From Hyphomicrobiales bacterium (GTDB lineage: Bacteria > Pseudomonadota > Alphaproteobacteria > Rhizobiales > Rhizobiaceae), in assembly GCA_003577315.1 (NCBI GenBank), contig QEVK01000012.1, positions 23,951 through 87,950 of the forward strand: a stretch of DNA of 64,000 nt, given 5' to 3'. Below the pieces are notes generated by a model, which made no database searches, was not told where the DNA came from, and saw only the letters and a program-made list of their open reading frames with translations. Within the stretch, counting starts at the first letter, position 1, and each line of letters starts with the position of its first letter. A program made the position numbers and the translations under genes. Positions 48,781-57,912 of this stretch are shown here, in pieces.

Positions 48781-51066
48781 TTGGCGAGACGGATATCCGG
48801 GGGCAGAGGCGGACGCGCGTCCGAGGGCTTCCGGCCGTCGCGCGAGGAGATCGTGGCCTTCCTGCGCGAGAATCCCGACCAGGCGGGCAAGCGCGAGCTG
48901 GCGCGCGCCTTCAACCTGAAGGGCGCGGACCGCATCTGGCTCAAGGACACGCTGCGCGAGATGCAGGACGAGGGCCTGCTGGAAAAGAAGGCCAAGCGCT
49001 TTACCCGGCCGGGCTCGCTGCCGCATGTCGTCGTGCTCGACATCGTCTCCCGCGACGCGGAGGGGCTGCTTCTGGCCCGCCCCTCGGAGTGGCCGGACGA
49101 CAACGGCGCGGCGCCCACGGTCTCCATCCGCCCCTCGCGAAGCGACAGGGCGCGCGCGCCCGGCATCGGCGAGCGCGTGCTGGCCAAGGTGTTCCCGACC
49201 GGCGAGGAAACCGGCCCCGCCTATGCCGGCCGCGTGATGAAGGTGTTCGAGAAGCGGCGCGAGGCGGTTCTCGGCATCTTCCGCAAGCTCCAGGACGGCT
49301 CCTTCCGCATCGAGCCGGTCGAGCGCCGCCAGCCCGAGCTGGTGGTCGACCCCGACTTTGCCGGCAACGCCGCAAGCGGCGACCTGGTCGAGGTCGAGCA
49401 GGTGTCGAGCGGCCGCTACGGCCTGCCGCGGGCGAAGGTCCTGTCGGTGCTGGGCTCGCTGGAGAGCGAGAAGGCGGTGTCGATGATCGCCATCCACGCC
49501 CACGACATTCCCCACATCTTCCCGCCCGAAGCCATCGCCGAGGCGCAGGCGGCGAAGCCGGCGACCATGGACGGCCGCGAGGATTTTCGCGATCTGCCGC
49601 TGATCACCATCGACCCGGCCGACGCCAAGGACCATGACGACGCCGTCCACGCCGCGCCGGACCCGGACGAGGCCAATCCGGGCGGCCACATCGTCACCGT
49701 CGCCATCGCCGACGTCGCCGCCTATGTCACGGAAGGCTCGGCGCTCGACCGTGAGGCGCTGAGGCGCGGCAACTCGGTCTATTTCCCCGACCGCGTGGTG
49801 CCGATGCTGCCCGAGCGCATCTCGAACGACCTGTGCTCGCTGCGCGAGGGCGAGGACCGCCCGGCGCTCGCCGTGCGCATGACCTTCGCCGCCGACGGGC
49901 GCAAGCTGCGCCACTCCTTCCACCGCGTCATGATGCGCTCGGCCGCGAAGCTCGCCTATCCGCAGGCCCAGGGCGCGATCGACGGCCGGCCCGACGACAG
50001 GACCGCGCCGCTGCTCGATCCGGTGCTGAAGCCGCTGTGGGACGCCTATGCGGCGCTGAGGCGCGGCCGCGCCGCGCGCGAGCCTCTGGAGCTGGAGCTG
50101 CCGGAGCGCAAGATCCTGCTGAAGGAGGACGGCACGGTCGACCGCGTCGTCGTGCCCGACCGCCTCGACGCCCACAAGCTGATCGAGGAATTCATGATCC
50201 AGGCCAATGTGGCGGCCGCCGAGACGCTGGAAGGCAAGCGCCGCCCACTGGTCTACCGCATCCACGACGCGCCGTCGCTCGCCAAGCAGGAGAGCCTGCG
50301 CGAGTTCCTGGCCACGCTCGGCCTGCCGCTGGCGCGCGGGGCCCAGATGAAGCCCGCCTCCTTCAACGGCATCCTGTCGCGGGTGAAGGGCTCCGACCAC
50401 GAGGTCCTCGTCAACGAGGTGGTGCTGCGCAGCCAGAGCCAGGCCGCCTATTCGGCCGAGAACATCGGCCATTTCGGCCTGAACCTGCGGCGCTACGCCC
50501 ACTTCACCTCGCCGATCCGCCGCTATGCCGACCTGATCGTCCATCGCGCGCTGATCGGGGCGCTGGGCCTTGGAAAGGACGGGCTTTCGCACGGCCAGGA
50601 GGAGCGGCTGGAGGAGATCTCGGCGCTGATCTCGGCGGCCGAGCGCCGCGCCATGGCCGCCGAGCGCGAGACCGTCGACCGGCTGATCGCCGCGCATCTG
50701 GCGACGCGGATCGACGAGAGCTTCCAGGGCCGCGTCTCCGGCGTCACCAAGGCCGGCCTGTTCATCCAGCTTCCGCAATATGGCGCAGACGGCTTCATCC
50801 CCGTGTCGTCGCTCGGCGACGACTACTATATGTACGACGAATCGGCGCACGCGCTGTTCGGCGAAAGGAGCGGCAAGGGCTACCAGCTCGCCGACGAGGT
50901 CGAGGTGCGGCTCGTCGAGGTCGCGCCCATGGCCGGCGCCATGCGCTTCGAAATGCTGAGCGAGCCAAAGCCCCTGCCCGGCTCGAAACAGTCGTTCCAC
51001 AAGGCGCGCCGCGGCAGGGCGCGCGCGCAACGGCCGCTGCCCCGCGGCCGCTCCCGGAGGCGATGA
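48781..51066 (+). CDS. rnr: Ribonuclease R
   Basis: RNase R degrades structured RNA 3' to 5'. The 761-residue protein has an N-terminal winged-helix region, two cold-shock domains, and an RNB catalytic domain. The RNB domain carries ITIDPADAKDHDDAVHA (metal-binding Asp cluster) and HFTSPIRRYADLIVHRAL. An S1 domain (GRVSGVTKAGLFIQLPQYGADGFIP) and an Arg-rich tail complete it. The start is a TTG at 48781, with AAGGA about ten bases upstream. No in-frame ATG or GTG lies nearer the N-terminal domain. It follows topA and overlaps the DUF983 gene. Confidence 0.94.
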   Translation: MARRISGGRGGRASEGFRPSREEIVAFLRENPDQAGKRELARAFNLKGADRIWLKDTLREMQDEGLLEKKAKRFTRPGSLPHVVVLDIVSRDAEGLLLARPSEWPDDNGAAPTVSIRPSRSDRARAPGIGERVLAKVFPTGEETGPAYAGRVMKVFEKRREAVLGIFRKLQDGSFRIEPVERRQPELVVDPDFAGNAASGDLVEVEQVSSGRYGLPRAKVLSVLGSLESEKAVSMIAIHAHDIPHIFPPEAIAEAQAAKPATMDGREDFRDLPLITIDPADAKDHDDAVHAAPDPDEANPGGHIVTVAIADVAAYVTEGSALDREALRRGNSVYFPDRVVPMLPERISNDLCSLREGEDRPALAVRMTFAADGRKLRHSFHRVMMRSAAKLAYPQAQGAIDGRPDDRTAPLLDPVLKPLWDAYAALRRGRAAREPLELELPERKILLKEDGTVDRVVVPDRLDAHKLIEEFMIQANVAAAETLEGKRRPLVYRIHDAPSLAKQESLREFLATLGLPLARGAQMKPASFNGILSRVKGSDHEVLVNEVVLRSQSQAAYSAENIGHFGLNLRRYAHFTSPIRRYADLIVHRALIGALGLGKDGLSHGQEERLEEISALISAAERRAMAAERETVDRLIAAHLATRIDESFQGRVSGVTKAGLFIQLPQYGADGFIPVSSLGDDYYMYDESAHALFGERSGKGYQLADEVEVRLVEVAPMAGAMRFEMLSEPKPLPGSKQSFHKARRGRARAQRPLPRGRSRRR

Positions 51067-51491
51067 TGCAAGACCAGGTTTACGGCCAGCCGGCCCCTCA
51101 CGACCGGCCGTTGGCGCAGGCGATGAGCCGCGGCTTCAGGGGAAGATGCCCGCATTGCGGCGAAGGCAGGCTGTTCGGCAAATTCCTCAAGGTGGCGGAT
51201 TCCTGCGACGTGTGCGGCGAGGAATACCACCATCACCGCGCCGACGACCTGCCCGCCTATCTCGTCATCTTCATCGTCGGCCACGTCGTCGTCGGCGCCT
51301 TCATGGGCATGGAGACGGCCTTCCAGCTGACGACATGGCAGCATCTCGCGATCTGGGTGCCGGTGACGCTGGTCATGACCATCGCGCTGCTGCAACCGAC
51401 CAAGGGCGCGGTCGTGGGCCTGCAATGGGCGTTGAGGATGCACGGATTTTCGGGCAAACCCGACGCGCTCGAAACCCATCCCGAATTGTGA
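51063..51491 (+). CDS. DUF983 family membrane protein
   Basis: The 142-residue protein has a four-Cys zinc-ribbon-like part, RCPHCGEGRLFGKFLKVADSCDVCGEEY. Two membrane helices (about residues 64-83 and 91-110) follow. Function is unknown. ATG 51063 overlaps the rnr stop by 4 bases. A second ATG at 51066 directly follows, so the start could be either. Confidence 0.88.
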   Translation: MMQDQVYGQPAPHDRPLAQAMSRGFRGRCPHCGEGRLFGKFLKVADSCDVCGEEYHHHRADDLPAYLVIFIVGHVVVGAFMGMETAFQLTTWQHLAIWVPVTLVMTIALLQPTKGAVVGLQWALRMHGFSGKPDALETHPEL

Positions 51492-51498
51492 GGCGATC

Positions 51499-52254
51499 AT
51501 GACAGGCGGCAGGATCGGCATGGAAGGCATGACGCGCGCGGAGGTCGACCGCGCCGAGAACAAGGATTTCGCGCTGGGCGCCGGGCCGAAGCGGCCGCGC
51601 GACGCGGCGACGCTGATCCTGCTCGACCGCAAGGGCGACGACGTGCGCGTGCTGATGGGCCGCCGCCACATGCGCCACGCCTTCATGCCGGGCAAGTTCG
51701 TCTTTCCCGGCGGGCGCACCGACCCCGCCGACAGCCGCATCCCCGTCGTGACCGGGCTGCACCCGGACGTCGAATCCAAGATCGCCAGCGGCCGCACCAG
51801 CGTGACGCGCGCGCGCGCCATCGCGCTGTCGGCCGTGCGCGAGACCTATGAGGAGGCCGGCCTGCTGATCGGCAGGCCCGGCGCCTTCGAGACCGCCAAG
51901 CCCGACTGGCGCGGCTTCGCCGACCACAACGTCATGCCCTCGCTCGAAGGGTTGCGCTTCGTCGCCCGCGCCATCACGCCGCCCGGCCGGGTGCGCCGCT
52001 TCGACACGCGCTTCCTCGCCGCCTTCCGCGACGACGTCGCCGTGGAGCTCGCCGAGGGCGGCCCCACCGACGAGCTGGAGGAGATCGTGTGGCTGCCGCT
52101 GCACAAGGCGACCGAGGCCGACATACCCACGATCACCCGCACCGTCCTGACCGAGCTTCTGGCGCGCCTTCGCGACGACCCGGAGCTTTCGCCCGGCACG
52201 CCGGTGCCGTTCTACTACATGCGGCACAACCGCTTCTGCCGCGACATCCTCTGA
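51499..52254 (+). CDS. NUDIX hydrolase
   Basis: NUDIX enzymes hydrolyse nucleoside diphosphates linked to other groups. The 251-residue protein has the fold start ATLILLDRKGDDVRVLMGRR and FMPGKFVFPGGRTDP. The Nudix-box end AVRETYEEAGLLIG is separated from the Gly-rich part by an insertion of about 35 residues, typical of the larger CoA-diphosphatase-like subgroup. It is 7 bases after the DUF983 gene, in one transcription unit with topA-rnr. The substrate is unknown. Confidence 0.9.
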   Translation: MTGGRIGMEGMTRAEVDRAENKDFALGAGPKRPRDAATLILLDRKGDDVRVLMGRRHMRHAFMPGKFVFPGGRTDPADSRIPVVTGLHPDVESKIASGRTSVTRARAIALSAVRETYEEAGLLIGRPGAFETAKPDWRGFADHNVMPSLEGLRFVARAITPPGRVRRFDTRFLAAFRDDVAVELAEGGPTDELEEIVWLPLHKATEADIPTITRTVLTELLARLRDDPELSPGTPVPFYYMRHNRFCRDIL

Positions 52255-52279
52255 CATCCCCATCCCGAAGGCGACGAAG

Positions 52280-53524
52280 ATGGCGACGACGCCGTCCGCT
52301 TCACACGACGCTGCCGAAACGTCCTCCGCCGGGGCCGCGCCGGGCGGGGCCGCGCGGCACGACGCGGCGCAGATGCGCTGGCTGTCGATCTGCGCCGCCA
52401 TCGCCTCGATCAGCGTCGTCGGCATGGCGATCGGCCTCGGCGTGCCGCTCCTGTCGGTGATTCTCGAGACGCGCGGCTATTCGGCGACGGCCATCGGCGC
52501 CAACACGGCCGTGGCCGGCATCGCCTCCGTGCTCGCCTCCCCCTTCGCCACCCCGCTCGCCGCGCGCTTCGGCGTGGTGCCGCTGATGCTGGCGATGATC
52601 GTGGCCGGCGGGCTCGCCTTCGTCGGCTTCTATTTCGCGCCGCATTTCTGGATGTGGTTTCCGCTGCGCGCGGTGCTGCACTTCGCGCTCACCGTCCTGT
52701 TCATCCTGTCGGAGTTCTGGATATCGACCTCGGCGCCGCCGCATCGGCGCGGCCTGGTGCTGGGCATCTACGCCACGGTGCTGTCGCTCGGCTTCGCCTT
52801 CGGGCCGTGGCTGTTCGCCCAGATCGGCTCGGCCGGCTTCGCCCCGTTCGGCATCGCCTTCGTGCTGATCGCGCTCGCCGGCGTGCCCGTCAGCCTCGCC
52901 TGGCGCGAGAGCCCGGACATCGCCGGCTCGGGCCACGGCGGCAGCGGCGGCTTCGCCCGCTACATCTGGATGGTGCCGACGGCCACCGCCGCCGTCCTCG
53001 TCTTCGGCGCGGTCGAGACCGGCGGCTTCGCGCTGTTTCCGGTCTATGGCGCGCGCATCGGCTATTCCGAGGCGGACGCGGCGCTGCTGCTGACGGCCGT
53101 CGGCCTCGGCAACGTGCTTTTGCAGATACCGCTCGGCCTGGTCAGCGACCGCATGCGCGACCGCCGCGTGCTGCTCGCCATCTGCGCCTCGGTCGGCCTC
53201 GCCGGCGTGCTGGCGCTGCCGGCCGTCGCCGGAAACTGGCACGCGAGCGCCGCCGTCCTCTTCCTGTGGGGCGGCGTGGTCGCCGGCCTCTATACGGTGG
53301 GGCTGGCGCATCTGGGCTCCAAGCTGTCGGGCCGCGACCTCGCCTCCGCCAACGCCGCCTTCGTGCTGTGCTACGGCATCGGCATGCTGATCGGCCCGCA
53401 GGCGATCGGCATCGGCATGGACCTCGCCGGGCCGAACGGCTTCGCCTGGACGCTGGCGCTGTTCTTCGCCGCCTATCTCGTCCTGGCGATCGTCCGGCTG
53501 AGCGGCGGCGCGCGGCGATCCTGA
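52280..53524 (+). CDS. MFS transporter (YcaD/sugar-phosphate-like group)
   Basis: The 414-residue protein has a roughly 30-residue Ala-rich cytoplasmic start and twelve membrane helices. MFS signatures include the loop LVSDRMRDRRVLLAIC after helix 8 and the FILSEFWISTSAPPHRRGLVLGIYATVLSLGF segment. The substrate cannot be told. It is 25 bases after the NUDIX gene. Confidence 0.88.
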   Translation: MATTPSASHDAAETSSAGAAPGGAARHDAAQMRWLSICAAIASISVVGMAIGLGVPLLSVILETRGYSATAIGANTAVAGIASVLASPFATPLAARFGVVPLMLAMIVAGGLAFVGFYFAPHFWMWFPLRAVLHFALTVLFILSEFWISTSAPPHRRGLVLGIYATVLSLGFAFGPWLFAQIGSAGFAPFGIAFVLIALAGVPVSLAWRESPDIAGSGHGGSGGFARYIWMVPTATAAVLVFGAVETGGFALFPVYGARIGYSEADAALLLTAVGLGNVLLQIPLGLVSDRMRDRRVLLAICASVGLAGVLALPAVAGNWHASAAVLFLWGGVVAGLYTVGLAHLGSKLSGRDLASANAAFVLCYGIGMLIGPQAIGIGMDLAGPNGFAWTLALFFAAYLVLAIVRLSGGARRS

Positions 53525-53590
53525 CCGCCGCGCATTGACGGCGGCATCGCCGCAACTATCCTGCGCCGGGGCGCACAGGAGGATTGCGAC

Positions 53591-54019
53591 ATGGAAACCA
53601 ACGAAATCCATCGCGGCCGGCTGATCGACCACATCCAGCTCGTCGTCTCCGATCTCGCCGCCAGCCGCCGCTTCTACGAGGCCGTGCTCGGCGCGCTCGA
53701 CATCCCGCTCGGCGGCGTCGCCGACGACTTCTTCTGGGCCGACGAGCTGTTCGTCTCCTCCATCGACAGCCAGGCGGCGCTCGGCCGGCCGACGGGGCGC
53801 CACCATCTCGCCTTCCAGGCGGCCGACCGCGCCACCGTGGAGGCGTTCCACAAGGCCGGGCTGAAGAACGGCGGCCGCGACAACGGCGCGCCGGGCGAGC
53901 GGCCCTACCATCCCGGCTACTACGCGGCGTTCCTGCTCGACCCGGACGGCAACAACATCGAGGCCGTGTTCCACGGCGAGGCCGAACGCAGCGCCGCCTC
54001 GGTCAGGATCACCTTCTAG
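53591..54019 (+). CDS. VOC family (glyoxalase/bleomycin-resistance fold) protein
   Basis: The 142-residue protein has the paired beta-alpha-beta-beta-beta fold. It starts LIDHIQLVVSDLAASRRFYEAVL with a metal-site His. The middle reads RHHLAFQAADRATVEAFHKAGL, and the end is YYAAFLLDPDGNNIEAVFH with the conserved Glu. The reaction is unknown. It is preceded by GGAGGATTGCGAC. Confidence 0.9.
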   Translation: METNEIHRGRLIDHIQLVVSDLAASRRFYEAVLGALDIPLGGVADDFFWADELFVSSIDSQAALGRPTGRHHLAFQAADRATVEAFHKAGLKNGGRDNGAPGERPYHPGYYAAFLLDPDGNNIEAVFHGEAERSAASVRITF

Positions 54020-54095
54020 CGGCAAAGCCGCGAAGCGAAGGAGGGGCCGCAGGCAGGTTCGCGGCGCGCGCGGCGACGGGCGCGCACGAACGGAC

Positions 54096-54123
54096 TTGAC
54101 TTTCCGCGATCCTGCTTTATGTC
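54096..54123 (+). promoter_or_regulatory. Candidate promoter of rpmG
   Basis: TTGACT (54096-54101) and TATGTC (54118-54123) are separated by 16 bases, about 80 bases before the rpmG start. The -35 is close to consensus and the -10 is weaker. Confidence 0.5.
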
Positions 54124-54201
54124 TCCGCGCGAGTTTTCCGCAGCCGGGCTCGCCGCCCGAACCCATGCGGCGACCTATCCTCAAGAACAGCGGACACGAA
54201 A

Positions 54202-54369
54202 ATGGCCAAGGCTACGACCATCAAGATCAAGCTTCTGTCCACCGCGGACACCGGCTTCTTCTACGTCACCAAGAAGAACAGCCGCACCATGACCGAGAAG
54301 ATGACCAAGCGGAAGTACGACCCCGTCGCCCGCAAGCATGTCGAGTTCAAGGAAACGAAGATCAAGTAG
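54202..54369 (+). CDS. rpmG: 50S ribosomal protein L33
   Basis: The 55-residue protein [20 protein letters not shown]... ends VEFKETKIK and is a standard alphaproteobacterial L33. It lacks the zinc-binding cysteines found in the C+ form, so it needs no zinc. It is monocistronic, with its own promoter and a strong terminator. Confidence 0.97.
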   Translation: MAKATTIKIKLLSTADTGFFYVTKKNSRTMTEKMTKRKYDPVARKHVEFKETKIK

Positions 54370-54393
54370 TCTTCGCATCCCTGCGACCGGAAA

Positions 54394-54426
54394 CGAAAAC
54401 GCCGCCCCTTTCGGGCGGCGTTTTCG
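54394..54426 (+). terminator. Rho-independent terminator after rpmG
   Basis: A perfect 14-bp stem, CGAAAACGCCGCCC with GGGCGGCGTTTTCG, has a 5-base CTTTC loop. The four T residues in the stem act as the U-tract. The A residues on the other side make it potentially bidirectional. Confidence 0.9.
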
Positions 54427-54952
54427 TTGGCGAGCCGGCGTCCGCGCGCCAGCGGCACCCTCTCCCGGCAGCACCGCATCCGGCGCGTCGCCCGGAACCC
54501 GCGCGCCGCAACGCAGAAGCCGAACCGCCCCGCCGCGTGCGTCATGATGGCGGCGAGACGATCCGGCTTGCCGTTGCGGCGCGATGTCCCGGCGGCAGGC
54601 CGTTCGGCGCGCCGGGTCTGCGCTTTGGAATTGGGGGCCGGTCGGCACTCTGGCAGCGGTACGAGGAGGCCACTATGTGCCAGCGCCGGCCGGCCGACCC
54701 CACGGACCCAGGAGATGCGGCGGACCTGAGCATCATGGGGTATCTGCGCTGCGGAAAAGCGAAGGTGGGCCTTGCAAGGCCCCTCCATGCCCCTTCCCGT
54801 ATCGCCCACTGACAGATTTGCTCAAAGGCGCTGGAAAATCAACAATTTCTTAACTATCGCCGCGAATCTCCGCAAACAGGGTAAATTTCCGAGCGGCGGC
54901 GCGCCGGGCCCTGGCGATGCGGAGGAGCGGCGGCCCCGGGGGCCGGCGGGCG
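54427..54952. other. Gene-poor interval between rpmG and pleD
   Basis: I see no convincing conserved gene in these 526 bases. They hold one weak small-gene candidate (54675-54812), a perfect 16-bp palindrome GGGCCTTGCAAGGCCC (54767-54782), and an AT-rich patch around 54835-54890. A GC-only dyad just past the pleD stop has no T-run and is not a clear terminator. Confidence 0.7.
54675..54812 (+). CDS. Possible small protein, 45 residues (weak)
   Basis: The frame MCQRRPADPTDPGDAADLSI... is open for 45 codons. GAGGAGG lies five bases before the ATG, the best ribosome-binding site in this interval. There is no recognisable family, no membrane helix, and no clear promoter. It may be chance in GC-rich DNA. 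Confidence 0.25.
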   Translation: MCQRRPADPTDPGDAADLSIMGYLRCGKAKVGLARPLHAPSRIAH

Positions 54953-56326
54953 TCAGGCGGCGGCGGCCACCACGCGGTTGCGGCCGCCGTTCTTGGCCTC
55001 GTAGAGCGCGATGTCGGCGCGTTTCAGCATCGCCTCCACCGTGTCGGCGCCCTGCATCATGGCGGTGACGCCGACGCTGACCGTAACCGGGATCGTCTGG
55101 CCGTCCTCTCCGACGGCGAAGGGCGTGTCGGCGATCTGGGCGCGGATGCGCTCGGCGACCTTGCCGGCGATCTGGCCGTCCGTATCCGGCATGACCACGA
55201 CGAACTCCTCGCCGCCCATGCGGCAGGCGAGGTCTATGCCGCGCACGTTCTTGCGCAGGCGCGTGGCGAACTCGCGCAGCACCTCGTCGCCGACGTCGTG
55301 GCCGAAGGTGTCGTTGATCGACTTGAAGCGGTCGATGTCGGTGATCATCAGCGACAGCGGCCGGCCGCGGTTGCGCGCCCGCTCGAACAGCGTGGCGAGG
55401 TGGCTGTCGAGATAGCGGCGGTTGTGCAGGCCCGTCAGCCCGTCGGTGACGGCCATCTCGATGGTCTGGGCCACGGAGGCGCGCAGGTGGTCGTTGTAGC
55501 GCTTGCGCCGCACCTGCGTGGTGAGGCGGGCGATCAGCTCGTGCTGGTCGATGGGCCGCACGAGATAGTCGTTGACGCCGAGGTCGAGGCCGCGCACCAG
55601 CCGCGCCTCCTCGCCCTCGTCGGCGAGCAGCATGATCGGCACGAAGCGGGTGCGGTCGAGCGTGCGCAGCTGCGAGCACAGCCTGAGCGGATCGTAGTCG
55701 CTGAAGGCGGTGGAGACGATGACGCAGTCGAAGTCGCCGTCGGCGGCGCGGAAGAACGCCTCGTTCGGGTCGGTGGAGACGGAAAGCTCGCAGCGGCCGC
55801 GCAGCATCTTGCCGACGCGCTCGGCCGAGGCCGCGCGCTCGTCGACCAGCAGCACCCTGGCGGCGACCTCGGCGGTGGCGCTGCGGCGGCTGAGCAGCTC
55901 CTCGATGCCGATGTTGCGCGTGGTCGCGGCGCGCAGCCGCAGCTCGTCCGTCAGCGTCTTCAGCCGCACCAGGCTCTTGACCCGCGTCATCAGTTGCAGG
56001 TCGTTGACCGGCTTGGTCAGGAAATCGTCGGCGCCGGCCTCGAGCCCGCGCACGCGGTCGCTCACCTGGTCGAGCGCGGTCACCATCACCACCGGGATGT
56101 GCTGGGTGGCGGCGTCGGCCTTGAGCCGGCGGCAGACCTCGAAACCGTCCATGTCGGGCATCATCACGTCGAGCAGGACGACGTCGACCCGCCCGTTCTC
56201 GCAGGCTTCGAGCGCCTCGGCGCCGTTGTAGGCGGTCAGCACCTCGAAGTATTCGGCAAGCAGCCGCGCCTCCAGGAGCTTCACATTGGCGGGAACGTCG
56301 TCGACGACGAGGATACGGGCTGTCAT
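54953..56326 (-). CDS. pleD: PleD-type response regulator diguanylate cyclase
   Basis: PleD makes cyclic di-GMP at one cell pole and promotes the motile-to-sessile switch in Caulobacter. The 457-residue protein has a receiver domain with phospho-acceptor Asp53 in VVLLDVMMPDMDG. A second adaptor receiver lies at about residues 155-270, and a GGDEF domain carries the active-site motif GGEEF. The feedback-inhibition site RxxD (RGID) sits five residues before it. The start is ATG 56326. It lies 37 bases downstream of divK. Confidence 0.96.
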   Translation of the reverse strand: MTARILVVDDVPANVKLLEARLLAEYFEVLTAYNGAEALEACENGRVDVVLLDVMMPDMDGFEVCRRLKADAATQHIPVVMVTALDQVSDRVRGLEAGADDFLTKPVNDLQLMTRVKSLVRLKTLTDELRLRAATTRNIGIEELLSRRSATAEVAARVLLVDERAASAERVGKMLRGRCELSVSTDPNEAFFRAADGDFDCVIVSTAFSDYDPLRLCSQLRTLDRTRFVPIMLLADEGEEARLVRGLDLGVNDYLVRPIDQHELIARLTTQVRRKRYNDHLRASVAQTIEMAVTDGLTGLHNRRYLDSHLATLFERARNRGRPLSLMITDIDRFKSINDTFGHDVGDEVLREFATRLRKNVRGIDLACRMGGEEFVVVMPDTDGQIAGKVAERIRAQIADTPFAVGEDGQTIPVTVSVGVTAMMQGADTVEAMLKRADIALYEAKNGGRNRVVAAAA

Positions 56327-56363
56327 GGCGTAACGGGCTCCCAATGGGCGGCATGGGCAGGCA

Positions 56364-56735
56364 TCATGCGTCACCCAGATAGGATTTGATCGTCTCGATG
56401 AACCGCGCCACCGAGATCGGCTTGGAAATATAGGCCTCGCAGCCGCCCTGGCGGATGCGCTCCTCGTCCCCCTTCATGGCGAAGGCCGTGACGGCGATGA
56501 CCGGGATGGCCCGCAACTCGTCGTCCTCCTTCAGCCATTTCGTCACCTCCAGCCCCGAGACTTCCGGGAGCTGGATGTCCATCAGAATCAGGTCGGGCCG
56601 GTGCGTGCGGGCGAGGTCGAGCGCCTCGAGCCCGTTGCGGGTGCGCACCGTCTCGTAGCCGGAAGCCTCGATCAGGTCGCGAAAGAGCTTCATGTTGAGC
56701 TCGTTGTCCTCGACGATCATCACCTTCTTCGGCAT
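56364..56735 (-). CDS. divK: Single-domain response regulator DivK
   Basis: DivK relays the PleC/DivJ phosphosignal to the CckA-CtrA pathway. The 123-residue protein is a lone receiver with [22 protein letters not shown]. It has phospho-acceptor Asp53 ([13 protein letters not shown]), the switch Thr in [10 protein letters not shown] and Lys in ISKPI. The divK-pleD pair is the usual alphaproteobacterial arrangement, and cckA lies 4 kb away. Confidence 0.96.
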   Translation of the reverse strand: MPKKVMIVEDNELNMKLFRDLIEASGYETVRTRNGLEALDLARTHRPDLILMDIQLPEVSGLEVTKWLKEDDELRAIPVIAVTAFAMKGDEERIRQGGCEAYISKPISVARFIETIKSYLGDA

Positions 56736-56877
56736 GCTTCCCCTACCCCGTCAGGGCCTGCTTCGCGGACCGTGCGGCCGGCGAGCCTCCTGAAACCGGA
56801 CGCAACGTTAGCGCAATTTGATTGACGAATGGCAAACCCGGCTTGCCGGTCCGGCCCGACCGGGCTACAGCCGGCCC

Positions 56878-57186
56878 ATGCGCACTTCAGACCCCGACAG
56901 GATGGACCCGGAATCGGCCGAGCAGATGGCGGTCGCCGCGCTCGGCTTCGTGGCCGCCGACCCGGTGCTGCTGCCGCGCTTCCTGGCGATCTCCGGCATC
57001 GATGCCGGCCGCATCCGGCAGGCCGCGCGCGAGCCCGGCTTCCTCGCCGGCGTGCTGCAATTCCTGATGGCGCACGAGCCGACGCTGGCCGCCTTCTGCG
57101 AGGCGAGCGGCAACCCGCCGGCGCGCGTGGCGGCGGCGCTGCGGGCCCTGCCGTTCGGCGACGACCGCTTCGAGGCCTCGACATGA
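56878..57186 (+). CDS. DUF3572 family protein
   Basis: The 102-residue soluble protein of unknown function has the family core ESAEQMAVAALGFVAADPVLLPRFLAISGIDAGRIRQAAREPGFLAGVL in pieces across residues 11-60. The terminus is [11 protein letters not shown]. The ATG 56878 starts the conserved part. Its stop overlaps the next gene by 4 bases. It is divergent from divK. Confidence 0.82.
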   Translation: MRTSDPDRMDPESAEQMAVAALGFVAADPVLLPRFLAISGIDAGRIRQAAREPGFLAGVLQFLMAHEPTLAAFCEASGNPPARVAAALRALPFGDDRFEAST

Positions 57187-57836
57187 GCCTCGACCCGCAG
57201 ACGCTGCTCCAGATCGAGGCGCTGTCGCGCGACAGAAGGCCGCTGCTCGTGCTCGACGTCGACGACGTGCTCCTGCACTTCGTGGGGCCGCTGCTGCGCT
57301 ATCTGGAGGCTCACGGTCTCAGGCTGCGGCTGACCACCTTCCGCCTGTTCGGCAACGTCTTCGACATCGAGACCGGCGCGGCCATCGAGAAGGAGAGGAT
57401 CTCGGCGCTGCTCGACGGCTTCTTCGGCGCGCAGACCGACTGGCAGACGCCGGTGGACGGCGCGCGCGAGGCCGTCTCGGCGATCGCCCGCGACGCCGAG
57501 GTGGTGCTGCTCACCGCCATGCCGCACCGCCACCGCGACACGCGCCGCGCCTTTCTCGACCGCCTCGGCCTGCCCTACCCGCTGCTGACGACCGAGATGG
57601 AGAAGGGCCCCGCCATCCGCCGCCTGCGCGGCGAGACCGGACGGGCGGTCGCCTTCGTCGACGACATGCCCCACAACCTCGCCTCGGCGCGCCGCGAGGT
57701 CGCCGACGCCCATCTCTTCCACCTGATGGCGGACAACTCGCTGCGCACGCTGGCGCCGGCGCCGCCGCCGGACGCCGCCATCGTCATGGACTGGACGGAG
57801 GCCGGCGGCAGGATCGCGGCCGTGCTCGATCTGTGA
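57183..57836 (+). CDS. HAD-superfamily hydrolase-like protein
   Basis: The 217-residue protein has HAD motif I as [13 protein letters not shown] (Asp nucleophile with the +2 Asp). Motif II is [16 protein letters not shown], and motif IV is [16 protein letters not shown]. It probably hydrolyses a phosphomonoester, but the substrate is unknown. It is translationally coupled to the DUF3572 gene by an ATGA overlap. Confidence 0.82.
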   Translation: MSLDPQTLLQIEALSRDRRPLLVLDVDDVLLHFVGPLLRYLEAHGLRLRLTTFRLFGNVFDIETGAAIEKERISALLDGFFGAQTDWQTPVDGAREAVSAIARDAEVVLLTAMPHRHRDTRRAFLDRLGLPYPLLTTEMEKGPAIRRLRGETGRAVAFVDDMPHNLASARREVADAHLFHLMADNSLRTLAPAPPPDAAIVMDWTEAGGRIAAVLDL

Positions 57837-57912
57837 GGCGGAGAGCGCCGGCACCTTGGCCGCATCGCCGGCTTCGGCTAGGATCGCTCACGTTCCCGTT
57901 GCGTTCGCAGCC

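Noticed and set aside
45997..51030. A 5-kb open frame on the minus strand opposite topA and rnr
   Set aside because: It encodes a low-complexity Arg/Ala/Gly/Val-rich product with no family motifs and lies exactly opposite two clear conserved genes. In DNA this GC-rich, antisense frames stay open by chance.
54767..54782. Perfect palindrome GGGCCTTGCAAGGCCC considered as a terminator
   Set aside because: The dyad has no loop bases other than its own centre and no T-run on either side. No convincing gene ends just before it.
56736..56877. TTGCCA-N17-GCTAAC upstream of divK as promoter
   Set aside because: The -10 match is poor and no other feature supports it, so it was not listed as a feature.
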